Part shown: piece after piece, positions 1-6,170 of the stretch | Numbering within the stretch: the stretch's first letter is position 1 | How the letters are laid out: every line of letters starts with the position of its first letter | NCBI GenBank assembly: GCA_028290345.1 | Contig: JAQGKB010000235.1 | Location: 1-8,456 of the forward strand | Length of the DNA: 8,456 nucleotides | Direction: 5' to 3' | Source: Hyphomicrobiales bacterium | Lineage (GTDB): Bacteria; Pseudomonadota; Alphaproteobacteria; Rhizobiales; Devosiaceae | The notes under the pieces: model-generated | What the model was told of the DNA's origin: nothing | What the model saw: only the letters and a program-made list of their open reading frames with translations | Databases searched by the model: none | Made by a program: the position numbers and the translations under genes

Positions 1-405
1 TTAGTGGGGGTGACGCTGTTCGAATCCGCCTATCTCGCCGAAGTGGTGCGTGGCGGGCTGCAGGCACTGCCGCGCGGGCAATACGAGGCCTCGTCCTCGC
101 TCGGGCTCAGCTACTGGAAATCGATGACCTTCATCATCCTGCCGCAAGCGCTCAAGCACGTCATCAAGGGCATCGTCGGCAATTTCATCTCGCTGTTCAA
201 GGATACCTCGCTGGTTGCGATCGTCGGCATCTTCGACCTGCTCAATACCGTGCAGAATTCCACGAATGGGCAGGATTGGAAATCGCCGACCACGGCGGAG
301 ACCGGCTACATCGCGGCCGCTTTCATCTTCTGGATTTTTTGCTTTTCCATGTCGCGCTATTCCATGATGATGGAACGGCGTCTCGATACCGGCCACAAAA
401 GGTAA
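1..405 (+). CDS. Amino-acid ABC transporter permease, C-terminal part (AapM/BztC-like)
   Basis: Only the last 134 codons are present; the gene runs off the left edge and is open from base 1 to TAA at 403-405. This is an inner-membrane permease subunit of a polar amino-acid (His/Glu/Gln/Arg/opine, HAAT) ABC importer. The fragment carries the cytoplasmic EAA-type coupling loop at about fragment residues 29-50 (EASSSLGLSYWKS followed by ILPQAL), which contacts the ATPase. A hydrophobic segment with FKDTSLVAIVGIFDLL (66-81) follows, then a last membrane span around 103-119 and a short basic tail. The FKDTSL-FDLL pattern is typical of AapQ/AapM and BztB/BztC permeases, which are larger than simple HisM-type subunits. 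Being adjacent to the ATPase gene, it is more likely the AapM-type second permease, by analogy with the rhizobial aapJQMP order. The ATPase start is 5 nt past its stop, indicating one operon. Confidence 0.93.
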   Translation, partial: LVGVTLFESAYLAEVVRGGLQALPRGQYEASSSLGLSYWKSMTFIILPQALKHVIKGIVGNFISLFKDTSLVAIVGIFDLLNTVQNSTNGQDWKSPTTAETGYIAAAFIFWIFCFSMSRYSMMMERRLDTGHKR

Positions 406-410
406 CGCTC

Positions 411-1202
411 ATGTCGCTTGCATCCGAAACCATGGTCGAAGCCGACCGCTCCAAGATGAAGGTGTCCGACGAGGTCGCCATCGATATCGTGAACATGCAC
501 AAGTGGTTCGGCGATTTCCACGTGCTGCGCGACATCAACCTGCGGGTGATGACCGGCGAACGCATCGTCATCGCCGGCCCGTCCGGGTCGGGCAAATCGA
601 CGCTGATCCGCTGCATCAACCGGCTGGAGGAGCACCAGAAGGGGCAGATTTTCGTCGAGGGCGTGGAGTTGACCTCCGATTTGAAGCGCGTCGACGAGGT
701 GCGCCGCGAAGTCGGCATGGTGTTCCAGCACTTCAATTTGTTTCCGCACCTGACCATCCTGCAGAACCTGACGCTGGCGCCGATCTGGGTGCGCCATGTG
801 CCGAAGGCCAAGGCGGAGGAGATGGCGATGCACTATCTCGAACGAGTCAAGATTCCAGAGCAGGCGCCAAAATATCCCGGCCAGCTTTCCGGTGGCCAGC
901 AGCAGCGCGTGGCCATCGCCCGCTCGCTCTGCATGAACCCCAAGATCATGCTCTTCGACGAGCCGACCTCGGCGCTCGATCCGGAAATGATCAAGGAAGT
1001 GCTCGAGGTGATGGTGGGGCTGGCCGAGGACGGCATGACCATGATCTGCGTTACCCACGAAATGGGTTTTGCACGGCAGGTGGCCAACCGGGTGATCTTC
1101 ATGGACCAGGGCCAGATCATCGAGCAGAACGAGCCGGAGGCGTTCTTCAACCACCCGCAGCACGAGCGGACCAAGCTGTTCCTCAGCCAGATTTTGCACT
1201 GA
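411..1202 (+). CDS. aapP: Amino-acid ABC transporter ATP-binding protein (AapP-like)
   Basis: A 263-residue cytoplasmic ATPase that drives the amino-acid importer. All nucleotide-binding motifs are present: Walker A GPSGSGKST (56-64), Q-loop Gln106 in FQHFNLFPH, signature LSGGQQQR (159-166), Walker B IMLFDE (179-184), D-loop SALD (187-190) and switch His216 in THEMGF. FNLFPHLT and the length are typical of the GlnQ/HisP/AapP family. ATG 411 is preferred: it follows the permease stop by 5 nt and has AAAGG at 398-402 as a ribosome site. The frame is open further upstream, but that would overlap the permease by more than 100 nt. ATG 432 is another possible start and would remove seven poorly conserved residues. 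The exact substrate range cannot be read from the ATPase; the symbol rests on the neighbouring permease type. Confidence 0.93.
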   Translation: MSLASETMVEADRSKMKVSDEVAIDIVNMHKWFGDFHVLRDINLRVMTGERIVIAGPSGSGKSTLIRCINRLEEHQKGQIFVEGVELTSDLKRVDEVRREVGMVFQHFNLFPHLTILQNLTLAPIWVRHVPKAKAEEMAMHYLERVKIPEQAPKYPGQLSGGQQQRVAIARSLCMNPKIMLFDEPTSALDPEMIKEVLEVMVGLAEDGMTMICVTHEMGFARQVANRVIFMDQGQIIEQNEPEAFFNHPQHERTKLFLSQILH

Positions 1203-1243
1203 GCGGTAACGGTAAAGGTTTTGGCATCAGGCCGCGTTGGCGC

Positions 1244-1272
1244 TTGCCGTCGTGTCTTTCGGCCAATATCCT
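1244..1272 (+). promoter_or_regulatory. Candidate sigma70-type promoter for the binding-protein gene
   Basis: TTGCCG (1244-1249) and TATCCT (1267-1272) are separated by 17 nt, and each matches 4 of 6 consensus bases. Transcription would begin near 1279, just ahead of the AAGGAG ribosome site at 1285-1290. It lies in the 94-nt gap between the ATPase and the binding protein, where a separate promoter would allow extra expression of the periplasmic component. This is pattern matching only; such matches arise by chance. Confidence 0.3.
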
Positions 1273-1296
1273 ACTTGCACTGACAAGGAGCGGCTT

Positions 1297-2367
1297 TTGG
1301 CCCTATTGAAGTTCAGCTTTGGGGCCGGAGCATTGCGACGGACGCTGCAGTTTTGCGCGGTGTTCCTTGCCTTCATTTCGCTGGCAACTGCGGCGATGGC
1401 GCAGACTCCCGGCACCACCTCGACACTGGCCAAGGTGCGGGCGCGCGGCAATTTGATTTGCGCGACCAGCGACCCGTTGCCGGGCTTTGCCCAGCAGAAC
1501 AAGCAGGGCCTCTGGTCAGGGTTCGACGTGGATTTCTGCCGCGCCGTGGCGGCGGCGGTGTTCGGCGATCCCGCTAAGGTCGAGTTCCGGGCGCTGTCGG
1601 GAGACAGCCGTTTTGCGCCGCTGCAGACGGGCGCCGTGGACCTGATCGCGCGTAACGCCTCATGGACCATGCGGCGCGACACCAGCTATGGCGCCAATTT
1701 CGTCGCCGCCTCGTTCTATGACGGGCAGGGCATCATGGTGCCGCAAGCGATGAACGCGGTTTCGGCCTATGAGCTCAACAAGGTTTCGATCTGCGTGCTC
1801 GACGGCGGCGATGACCAGACCAATCTGCGCGACTTCTTCTTCCAGACTCAGGCGGCCTATTCCGAGGTGCTCTACGAGGATCGGGAGGACTTGAAGGTCG
1901 CCTACCAGGCCGGGCTCTGCAACGCTGTCTCCGCTCCGGCGAGCTGGCTCTACGCCATCCGCGGCAGCCTGCCGGACCCTGCAACGCAGCGCATCTTGCC
2001 CGAGCGGCTCTCCAAGGAGGCGTTCGGACCGGTAGTACGCACCGGCGACGACCAATGGTTCAGCATCGTGCAATGGACGCTGTTTGCACTGGTCGATGCC
2101 GAGGAGGTCGGCATCACCTCGCTCAATATCGGTTCGCTCACGGGATCGAAGACGCATTCGATCCGGCGCATGCTCGGCGTCGAGGGCGATTTCGGCCCCT
2201 CGATCGGCCTGTCGCACGATTTCATCCGCAATATTGTCCAGTCGGTGGGCAATTACGGCGAGATTTTCGACCGCAATTTCGGGGCGGACACAGGCTCGGC
2301 CGTGCTGCGCGGGCAGAATGCCTTGTGGACCAAGGGCGGGTTGTTGTTCGCACCACCGGTTGAGTAG
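1297..2367 (+). CDS. Periplasmic amino-acid ABC transporter substrate-binding protein, divergent AapJ-like
   Basis: A 356-residue exported solute-binding protein (SBP family 3). TTG 1297 is the likely start: AAGGAG lies at 1285-1290, 6 nt upstream, and translation then opens with a clean signal peptide (basic LRR at 13-15, hydrophobic 18-32, cleavage after AMA at 35). An in-frame TTG at 1237 would add 20 residues that fit no signal peptide. Family hallmarks include VRARGNL (48-53), LPGF (61-64), GFDVDFCRAVAAAVFGDP (75-92), ARNASWT (118-124), YDGQGIMV (141-148) and the C-terminal GPVVRTGDDQWF (244-255). Cysteines 54, 79, 165 and 208 match the family's usual cysteines. Odd: two lobe segments differ from AapJ. 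The usual Gly-Thr-Thr-Thr-Glu after Cys165 is replaced by DGGDDQTN (169-176), and the usual TTD after Cys208 is SAP (212-214). Ligand preference may therefore differ. It lies downstream of the ATPase, whereas aapJ leads the rhizobial operon, so a second binding protein may exist upstream. Confidence 0.88.
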   Translation: MALLKFSFGAGALRRTLQFCAVFLAFISLATAAMAQTPGTTSTLAKVRARGNLICATSDPLPGFAQQNKQGLWSGFDVDFCRAVAAAVFGDPAKVEFRALSGDSRFAPLQTGAVDLIARNASWTMRRDTSYGANFVAASFYDGQGIMVPQAMNAVSAYELNKVSICVLDGGDDQTNLRDFFFQTQAAYSEVLYEDREDLKVAYQAGLCNAVSAPASWLYAIRGSLPDPATQRILPERLSKEAFGPVVRTGDDQWFSIVQWTLFALVDAEEVGITSLNIGSLTGSKTHSIRRMLGVEGDFGPSIGLSHDFIRNIVQSVGNYGEIFDRNFGADTGSAVLRGQNALWTKGGLLFAPPVE

Positions 2368-2380
2368 AGGAGGGGTGTCC

Positions 2381-2434
2381 ATGAGGAGGCCGAAGGAAGA
2401 CTGGTTTATCCGGGCGATCCAGTCTTTCTGCTGA
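2381..2434 (+). CDS. Candidate 17-residue small ORF with a strong ribosome site
   Basis: ATG 2381 is preceded by a very strong purine-rich ribosome site, AGAGGAGGGG (2366-2375), 5 nt upstream. The frame encodes MRRPKEDWFIRAIQSFC and stops at TGA 2432-2434. It begins 13 nt after the binding-protein stop, so read-through ribosomes or coupled initiation could translate it. I recognise no family. The hairpin at 2397-2426 lies inside the frame, so the sequence may instead serve only as transcript-end structure. No conservation can be tested here. Confidence 0.25.
   Translation: MRRPKEDWFIRAIQSFC
2397..2426. terminator. Stem-loop, possible terminator after the binding-protein gene
   Basis: AAGACTGG (2397-2404) pairs perfectly with CCAGTCTT (2419-2426), an 8-bp stem around a 14-nt loop. 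Downstream bases are TCTGCTG, so there is no real U tract; on the minus strand the bases after the stem are CCTTCGG. It sits 30 nt after the binding-protein stop, between converging transcription units. It could be a weak or bidirectional terminator or an mRNA 3'-end stabiliser. Confidence 0.35.
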
Positions 2435-2440
2435 TGCTGC

Positions 2441-2550
2441 AACCCCCACCTTGGCTGCCGCCTTCCCTTCCCACAAGGGGGAGGGAGCGCAAGAGCCGCA
2501 ACCGCCGTGTCTCCCTCCCCCTCGTGGGGAGGGATCAAGGGTGGGGGTGA
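2441..2550. repeat. G/C-rich palindromic intergenic repeat, copy 1
   Basis: An imperfect inverted repeat of about 110 nt. The inner arms, 2465-2487 and 2511-2533, match at 21 of 23 positions when one is reverse-complemented. The outer arms (ACCCCCACC-TTG at 2442-2453 and its counterpart near 2537-2549) extend the pairing. Each arm also has its own small hairpin (CCC-ACAA-GGGGGAGGG type), so the whole can fold as a long cruciform or as two separate hairpins. The arm motif is shared with the repeat at 7177-7309, so this is a dispersed family and not a chance palindrome. It lies between converging genes and may help end transcription from both sides. Repeats of this look are common between genes in Hyphomicrobiales genomes (from general knowledge). 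Confidence 0.75.
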
Positions 2551-2557
2551 GCGGAAC

Positions 2558-3274
2558 TCAGGCCCCAAACACCAGGCTCACCCTCCGGTTCTGCGCGCCT
2601 TTCTTCTCGATCTTGCCCAGCTTGAGCGGACCGATTTCGCTGGTGTTGCGGACGTGGGTGCCGCCGCAGGGTTGCAGGTCGATGTCGCCGATGCGGATCA
2701 GGCGGACGCGGCCCTGGCCCATGGGCGGCTTGACGTTCATCGTCTTGATCAGGTCGGGCTGCGCCGCCATCTGCTCGTCGGTGATCCATTCGGCGGTGAC
2801 GGGGTGGTTGCCGGCGACGAGGGCGTTGAGCCGGGCTTCGACGGCGGTGAGATCGGCGGGGGCTTCGGGCATGTCGAAATCCAGGCGCCCCTTGTCGGCG
2901 CCGATCGAGCCGCCGGTCACCGGGAACGGCAGCACCACCGAGAGCAGGTGCAGCGCGGTGTGCATGCGCATCAGTTTGTAGCGGGTGTCCCAATCGATGT
3001 TGGCGGTGACCGCGTCCCCGGCGGCGAGGGAATGCTCGCCAGGCGCAGGCAGGTGGGCGATGGTGGTCTTGTCGCCTTCGGGGTGGACGGTCGCGGCGAT
3101 GGCGATGCGGGTGCCGTCGGCACGCTCCAGCCAGCCGGTATCGCCTGGTTGGCCGCCCGAGCTGGCGTAAAAGATGGTCTGGTCGAGCACGATGCCACCA
3201 TCGCCGGCGATCGCCAGCACTGTGGCCGGAGCGCTGGCGAGGTAGCTATCGGAGCGAAACAGGAATTCGGTCAT
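2558..3274 (-). CDS. alaX: AlaX-type alanyl-tRNA editing protein
   Basis: A 238-residue stand-alone homologue of the alanyl-tRNA synthetase editing domain. Family members hydrolyse Ser-tRNA(Ala), and in some cases Gly-tRNA(Ala), to prevent mistranslation of alanine codons. Visible features are the GGQPGDTG motif (40-47) and the zinc-ligand set H105-x3-H109 (HTALH) plus C203-x3-H207 (CGGTH), all intact. The length fits the medium-sized AlaX-M class: an N-terminal beta-barrel-like part plus the catalytic domain, without the C-Ala domain. ATG 3274 is chosen because MTEFLFRSDSYL fits the family start. The frame stays open to 3430, but that would add 52 low-complexity residues overlapping the cls gene in another frame. 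The ribosome site is weak. It follows cls by 22 nt as the last gene of the cysK-cls-alaX unit. Confidence 0.93.
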   Translation of the reverse strand: MTEFLFRSDSYLASAPATVLAIAGDGGIVLDQTIFYASSGGQPGDTGWLERADGTRIAIAATVHPEGDKTTIAHLPAPGEHSLAAGDAVTANIDWDTRYKLMRMHTALHLLSVVLPFPVTGGSIGADKGRLDFDMPEAPADLTAVEARLNALVAGNHPVTAEWITDEQMAAQPDLIKTMNVKPPMGQGRVRLIRIGDIDLQPCGGTHVRNTSEIGPLKLGKIEKKGAQNRRVSLVFGA

Positions 3275-3296
3275 GGCAGGTCCGGAAGTTTGAGTT

Positions 3297-4739
3297 TCAG
3301 AGCACTGGGGACAGCAGTTTTGCCGCTTGCCCGATGAAGCGGCGCACGAAGGATTGCTGTTTGACGTCCTCGATGGTGGTGAGACGGGCGTAGGCAAAGT
3401 CCTCGCGCAGCATGGCGTCGACGTCGGCAATCATCTGCGGATGGGTGAACCACAGCGTCAGTTCGAAATTGATGGCAAACGAGCGGTTGTCGAAATTCAC
3501 GGTGCCAACGCCTGCGATCATATCGTCCACGAGGATGACTTTTTCGTGCAGGAACCCGCTCTGGTAGCGGTAAATCTCGATACCGTGCTGCACCATGCCA
3601 TTAGCGTGGGCGTTGCTCGCCAACCAAACCAGCATGTGGTCGGGCTTTTCGGGCAACAGGATGCGGACGTCGACACCGCGCAGCACGGCCGCATAGAGCG
3701 CTGTGCGAACATCGAGATCGGGCACGAAATAGGGACTGACGATCCAGAGGCGCTTTTGCGCCTGGGCGATCACGTCGGTGAAGGCAATGGCGCAATCTTC
3801 CAGCCGGTCGGCGGGGCCGGTCGGCATCGCGAGCACCGATTGCTCGCCCGGCGTGGCGAACTGCTCGGGCAGGGTGGCGGTAATGTGCTCGCCCGTGGCC
3901 CAGTGCCAATCTTCTCGGAAAACCAGGGCGCAGGCCATGGCTGCCGGGCCCTTGACGCGCACCTGGGTATCGCGCCAATGGCCGAAGCGCTTGCTCTGGC
4001 CGAGATATTCCACGCCGACATTGTGGCCGCCGACCCAGGCTTCCTCGCCATCGGCGACCACGATCTTGCGGTGGTTGCGGTAGTTGATCCGGGTCGGGCC
4101 GTAGAGGCGCAGGAAAGGGTGGCGGTTGTTGAAGCCGGAGACTTTCACGCCGCCGGCCCGCAGCCGGTCGAAATAGCTGCGCGGCACGGCGCTGCAGCCG
4201 ACATCGTCGTAGAGCAGATAGACCGCGACGCCGGCCTGGGCCCGCGCGATCAGCCGGTCGGCGAACGCCTTGCCCAGCGCGTCGTCGCGGATGATGAAGA
4301 ACTGCACCAGCAGATAGCGCGTGGCTTTGTCGAAGCCGGCGAAGATTGAATCGAAGGTCGCCTGGCCGTCGATCAGCAATTCGGCTTCGTTGCCTGCGAG
4401 GAACGGCAATTGCGAGACCTGGGTCAGCACCGGCCAGCGCTTGCTGGTCTCCTCGTCGACGAGCACCAGGTCGCGGGTACGGCCCGGGCGATCGACGCGC
4501 GCATTGCCGAACTGCACGGCCTTGTAGTCATCAAAATGCTTCCAGCCGACGACCATGTAGAGAAAGGCGGTCGGAAACGGCAGCAGGATCAGCGAGATCA
4601 GCCAGGCGATGGAGCCCTGCGAGGTGCGCGACACCATGACTTCGCGCACGGCGCAGACAAATGCCAACACATAGACGGCGAAAACCAGTGTGGCGACGAT
4701 GATTGAATTCTGCGCGAGAAGCCAACCAACGGCTTCCAT
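3297..4739 (-). CDS. cls: Cardiolipin synthase-type phospholipase D protein
   Basis: A 480-residue inner-membrane enzyme of the phospholipase D superfamily. Bacterial Cls condenses two phosphatidylglycerol molecules into cardiolipin and glycerol. Two N-terminal membrane segments (about 12-32 and 43-65, with SQGSIAWLISLILLPF) form the usual hairpin anchor. Two complete HKD catalytic motifs follow: H223-x-K225-x4-D230 (NHRKIVVADG, then GGHNVG) and H398-x-K400-x4-D405 (LHEKVILVDD, then GTVNFDNRS). Length and domain order match ClsA-type synthases. The ATG at 4739 lies only 2 nt past the cysK stop (TAA-CG-ATG on this strand), with little ribosome-site signal, so translation is probably coupled to cysK. 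A longer in-frame start at 4970 would overlap cysK heavily and is rejected. Another phospholipid-transferring PLD activity cannot be excluded. Confidence 0.92.
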   Translation of the reverse strand: MEAVGWLLAQNSIIVATLVFAVYVLAFVCAVREVMVSRTSQGSIAWLISLILLPFPTAFLYMVVGWKHFDDYKAVQFGNARVDRPGRTRDLVLVDEETSKRWPVLTQVSQLPFLAGNEAELLIDGQATFDSIFAGFDKATRYLLVQFFIIRDDALGKAFADRLIARAQAGVAVYLLYDDVGCSAVPRSYFDRLRAGGVKVSGFNNRHPFLRLYGPTRINYRNHRKIVVADGEEAWVGGHNVGVEYLGQSKRFGHWRDTQVRVKGPAAMACALVFREDWHWATGEHITATLPEQFATPGEQSVLAMPTGPADRLEDCAIAFTDVIAQAQKRLWIVSPYFVPDLDVRTALYAAVLRGVDVRILLPEKPDHMLVWLASNAHANGMVQHGIEIYRYQSGFLHEKVILVDDMIAGVGTVNFDNRSFAINFELTLWFTHPQMIADVDAMLREDFAYARLTTIEDVKQQSFVRRFIGQAAKLLSPVL

Positions 4740-4741
4740 CG

Positions 4742-5791
4742 TTACGCCGGTTCCGGTTCGAACACCGAGCTGATGTCGATGCTGGCGGGCTGTTCGAGCC
4801 ATTCCGGCACCGGGAGGCCCTTGTCCCTGAGAAAGGCGGGGTTGAAGAGCTTCGACTGGTAGCGATTGCCATAGTCGGCAAGGATGGTGACGATGGTCTT
4901 TCCCGGCCCGAGATCGCGCGCCAGGCGTACGGCGCCGGCAATGTTGATGGCGCTGGAGCCGCCAAGGCAAAGCCCCTCGTGCTCGAGCAGGTCGAAAACG
5001 TAGGGCAGGGCCTCGCTATCGGGGATCTGGTAGGCGTAGTCCACTTTCAGACCCTCCAGATTTGCTGTGATCCGGCCTTGGCCGATGCCTTCGGTGATGG
5101 AATTGCCGGAGGATTTTAGCTCGCCGGTGGTGAAGTAGCTATAGAGCGCGGCCCCTTCCGGATCAGCAATGCCGATCTTGATGCTCGAGTTCCGCGCCTT
5201 CAATGCTTCGGCCACCCCGGCGAGCGTGCCGCCCGAGCCGACCGAGCAGATGAAGCCATCGACCTTGCCCAGCGTTTGCGCGAAAATTTCCGGGCCGGTG
5301 GTTTCGACGTGGGCCTGCTTGTTGGCGACATTGTCGAACTGGTTGGCCCAGATCGCGCCGTTGGGCAGTTCCTTCGCCAGCTTTTCGGCCAGGCGCCCGG
5401 AGACCTTGATGTAGTTATTGGGGTGCTTGTAGGGCTTGGCCGGCACCTCGATGAGTTCGGCGCCATAGAGACGGAGTGCGTCCTTCTTTTCCTGGCTCTG
5501 CGTATCGGGGATGATGATCACCGATTTGAAGCCCATGGCATTGGCGACCAGCGTCAGTCCGATGCCGGTATTGCCGGCCGTGCCCTCGACGATGGTGCCG
5601 CCCGGGCGCAGGGCGCCCCGCCTCACCGCATCCTTGATGATGTAGAGCGCCGCCCGGTCCTTGACCGACTGGCCCGGGTTGAGGAACTCCGCCTTGCCCC
5701 AGATTTCGCAGCCGGTGATTTTTGAGGCGTGGTTCAGCCGGATGAGCGGGGTGTTGCCGATGGCAGAGAGGAGGTCGCGATGTTTGGTCAT
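4742..5791 (-). CDS. cysK: Cysteine synthase A (O-acetylserine sulfhydrylase)
   Basis: A 349-residue pyridoxal-phosphate (fold type II) enzyme that makes cysteine from O-acetylserine and sulfide in the cytoplasm. Lys44 in NPGQSVKDRAA is the cofactor lysine; TAGNTG (71-76) is the substrate loop and GSGGT (185-189) the phosphate-binding loop. IGNTPLIRLN at 11-20 marks the N terminus. The protein is longer than enteric CysK (about 320 residues), with a C-terminal extension from about 315 (LFNPAFLRDKGLPVPEWLE) typical of the alphaproteobacterial form. ATG 5791 gives the family start. The frame is open to 5890, but those 33 residues resemble nothing. The ribosome site is poor. The start overlaps the stop of a 7-codon ORF (ATGA). 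It is the first gene of cysK-cls-alaX and divergent from cysDN, which supplies the same pathway. Cystathionine beta-synthase-like activity is less likely. Confidence 0.94.
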   Translation of the reverse strand: MTKHRDLLSAIGNTPLIRLNHASKITGCEIWGKAEFLNPGQSVKDRAALYIIKDAVRRGALRPGGTIVEGTAGNTGIGLTLVANAMGFKSVIIIPDTQSQEKKDALRLYGAELIEVPAKPYKHPNNYIKVSGRLAEKLAKELPNGAIWANQFDNVANKQAHVETTGPEIFAQTLGKVDGFICSVGSGGTLAGVAEALKARNSSIKIGIADPEGAALYSYFTTGELKSSGNSITEGIGQGRITANLEGLKVDYAYQIPDSEALPYVFDLLEHEGLCLGGSSAINIAGAVRLARDLGPGKTIVTILADYGNRYQSKLFNPAFLRDKGLPVPEWLEQPASIDISSVFEPEPA

Positions 5792-5811
5792 GGGTCCAGC
5801 CGAAATATCAT
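5788..5811 (-). CDS. Candidate 7-residue leader ORF overlapping the cysK start
   Basis: On the minus strand ATG 5811 opens a short frame, MIFRLDP, whose TGA (5790-5788) overlaps the cysK ATG in an ATGA junction. Its ATG is 6 nt past a candidate -10 box, so transcripts from that promoter could be leaderless for this ORF. The same frame is open upstream to 6099, so the short form is only meaningful if the promoter is real. There is no cysteine in the peptide, so nothing points to a classical attenuator. This is speculative. Confidence 0.2.
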   Translation of the reverse strand: MIFRLDP

Positions 5812-5817
5812 GGCCGG

Positions 5818-5846
5818 ATGGTAGGGATCGGCGGCGCACCAAACAA
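5818..5846 (-). promoter_or_regulatory. Candidate sigma70-type promoter for cysK-cls-alaX
   Basis: Read on the minus strand, TTGTTT (5846-5841) and TACCAT (5823-5818) are separated by exactly 17 nt, each matching 4 of 6 consensus bases. A start site would fall near 5811, giving a leader of about 20 nt before cysK. This is pattern matching only. Confidence 0.35.
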
Positions 5847-5951
5847 GGGCCAAACCCTCCAAACGACATGGCTTTTCCACGTTCGCCCAAAGTTGAGAAA
5901 GATCGGCCCGCTTTGTGCCGGGACGCAGAAGCGCTTGCCGCGGCACGCCGA

Positions 5952-6026
5952 TCAGCCCAGGCCTAGGAACGGGTTGTCGGCGACGCGCAAGTCGTTGCGC
6001 AACCACAGGATGGCATTTCTCGCCAT
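5952..6026 (-). pseudogene. Photolyase/cryptochrome 5' gene remnant (24 codons)
   Basis: The minus-strand frame from ATG 6026 to TGA 5952 encodes MARNAILWLRNDLRVADNPFLGLG. The segment ILWLRNDLRVADNP closely matches the conserved N-terminal strand of DNA photolyases and cryptochromes (pattern LWFRxDLRxxDNxAL), which binds the antenna-domain fold. The genuine family is about 450-500 residues; here the match stops after DNP, and no frame downstream to 5792 continues it. A ribosome site is kept (AAGGGA, about 10 nt ahead of the ATG). This suggests that a photolyase gene lost everything after its first 19 or so codons, joining its start to cysK-upstream DNA. The match is short, so chance similarity is possible but not the simplest reading. 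Confidence 0.55.
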
Positions 6027-6156
6027 GAAATAGTTTTCCCTTGTTGCGGGCGCCGCTTTGCTCTCGGTGCTCTGCACATCGGCTCCGGTAAATTTGCACT
6101 CTCTACTATCAGCAATACGCGCAACGCCGCCGGATTGATCGGCTTTCGCGGGGGTT

Positions 6157-6170
6157 GCGACACTTGTCGC
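6157..6170. promoter_or_regulatory. Perfect inverted repeat upstream of cysD, possible operator
   Basis: GCGACA-CT-TGTCGC is a perfect 6+6 palindrome with a 2-nt centre, ending 54 nt before the cysD ATG. It overlaps the -35 element of the candidate cysD promoter, which is where a repressor or activator dimer would be expected to bind. I cannot assign it to a known regulator. Confidence 0.35.

Noticed and set aside
1660..2568. 302-codon minus-strand frame opposite the binding-protein gene
   Set aside because: It is a shadow of the SBP reading frame, with no family resemblance and no ribosome site.
3275..3430. 52-codon N-terminal extension of alaX
   Set aside because: The added residues are Ser/Pro/Cys-rich, overlap cls in another frame, and the family start MTEFLFRSDSYL fits ATG 3274.
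2507..4349. Two long plus-strand frames (2507-3337 and 3327-4349) opposite alaX and cls
   Set aside because: Both are antisense to genes with intact catalytic motifs and encode compositionally biased sequence with no recognisable domain.
4740..4970. 77-codon N-terminal extension of cls
   Set aside because: It overlaps the conserved end of cysK, and the membrane anchor at the normal Cls N terminus begins right after ATG 4739.
5788..6099. 103-codon minus-strand frame covering most of the cysK-cysD gap
   Set aside because: It overlaps the photolyase-like stub in a different frame, has no recognisable domain, and only its last seven codons have any contextual interest.
6094..6109. TTGCAC / TACTAT as an alternative cysD promoter
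   Set aside because: The boxes are only 4 nt apart, which is impossible spacing, and neither has a properly placed partner.
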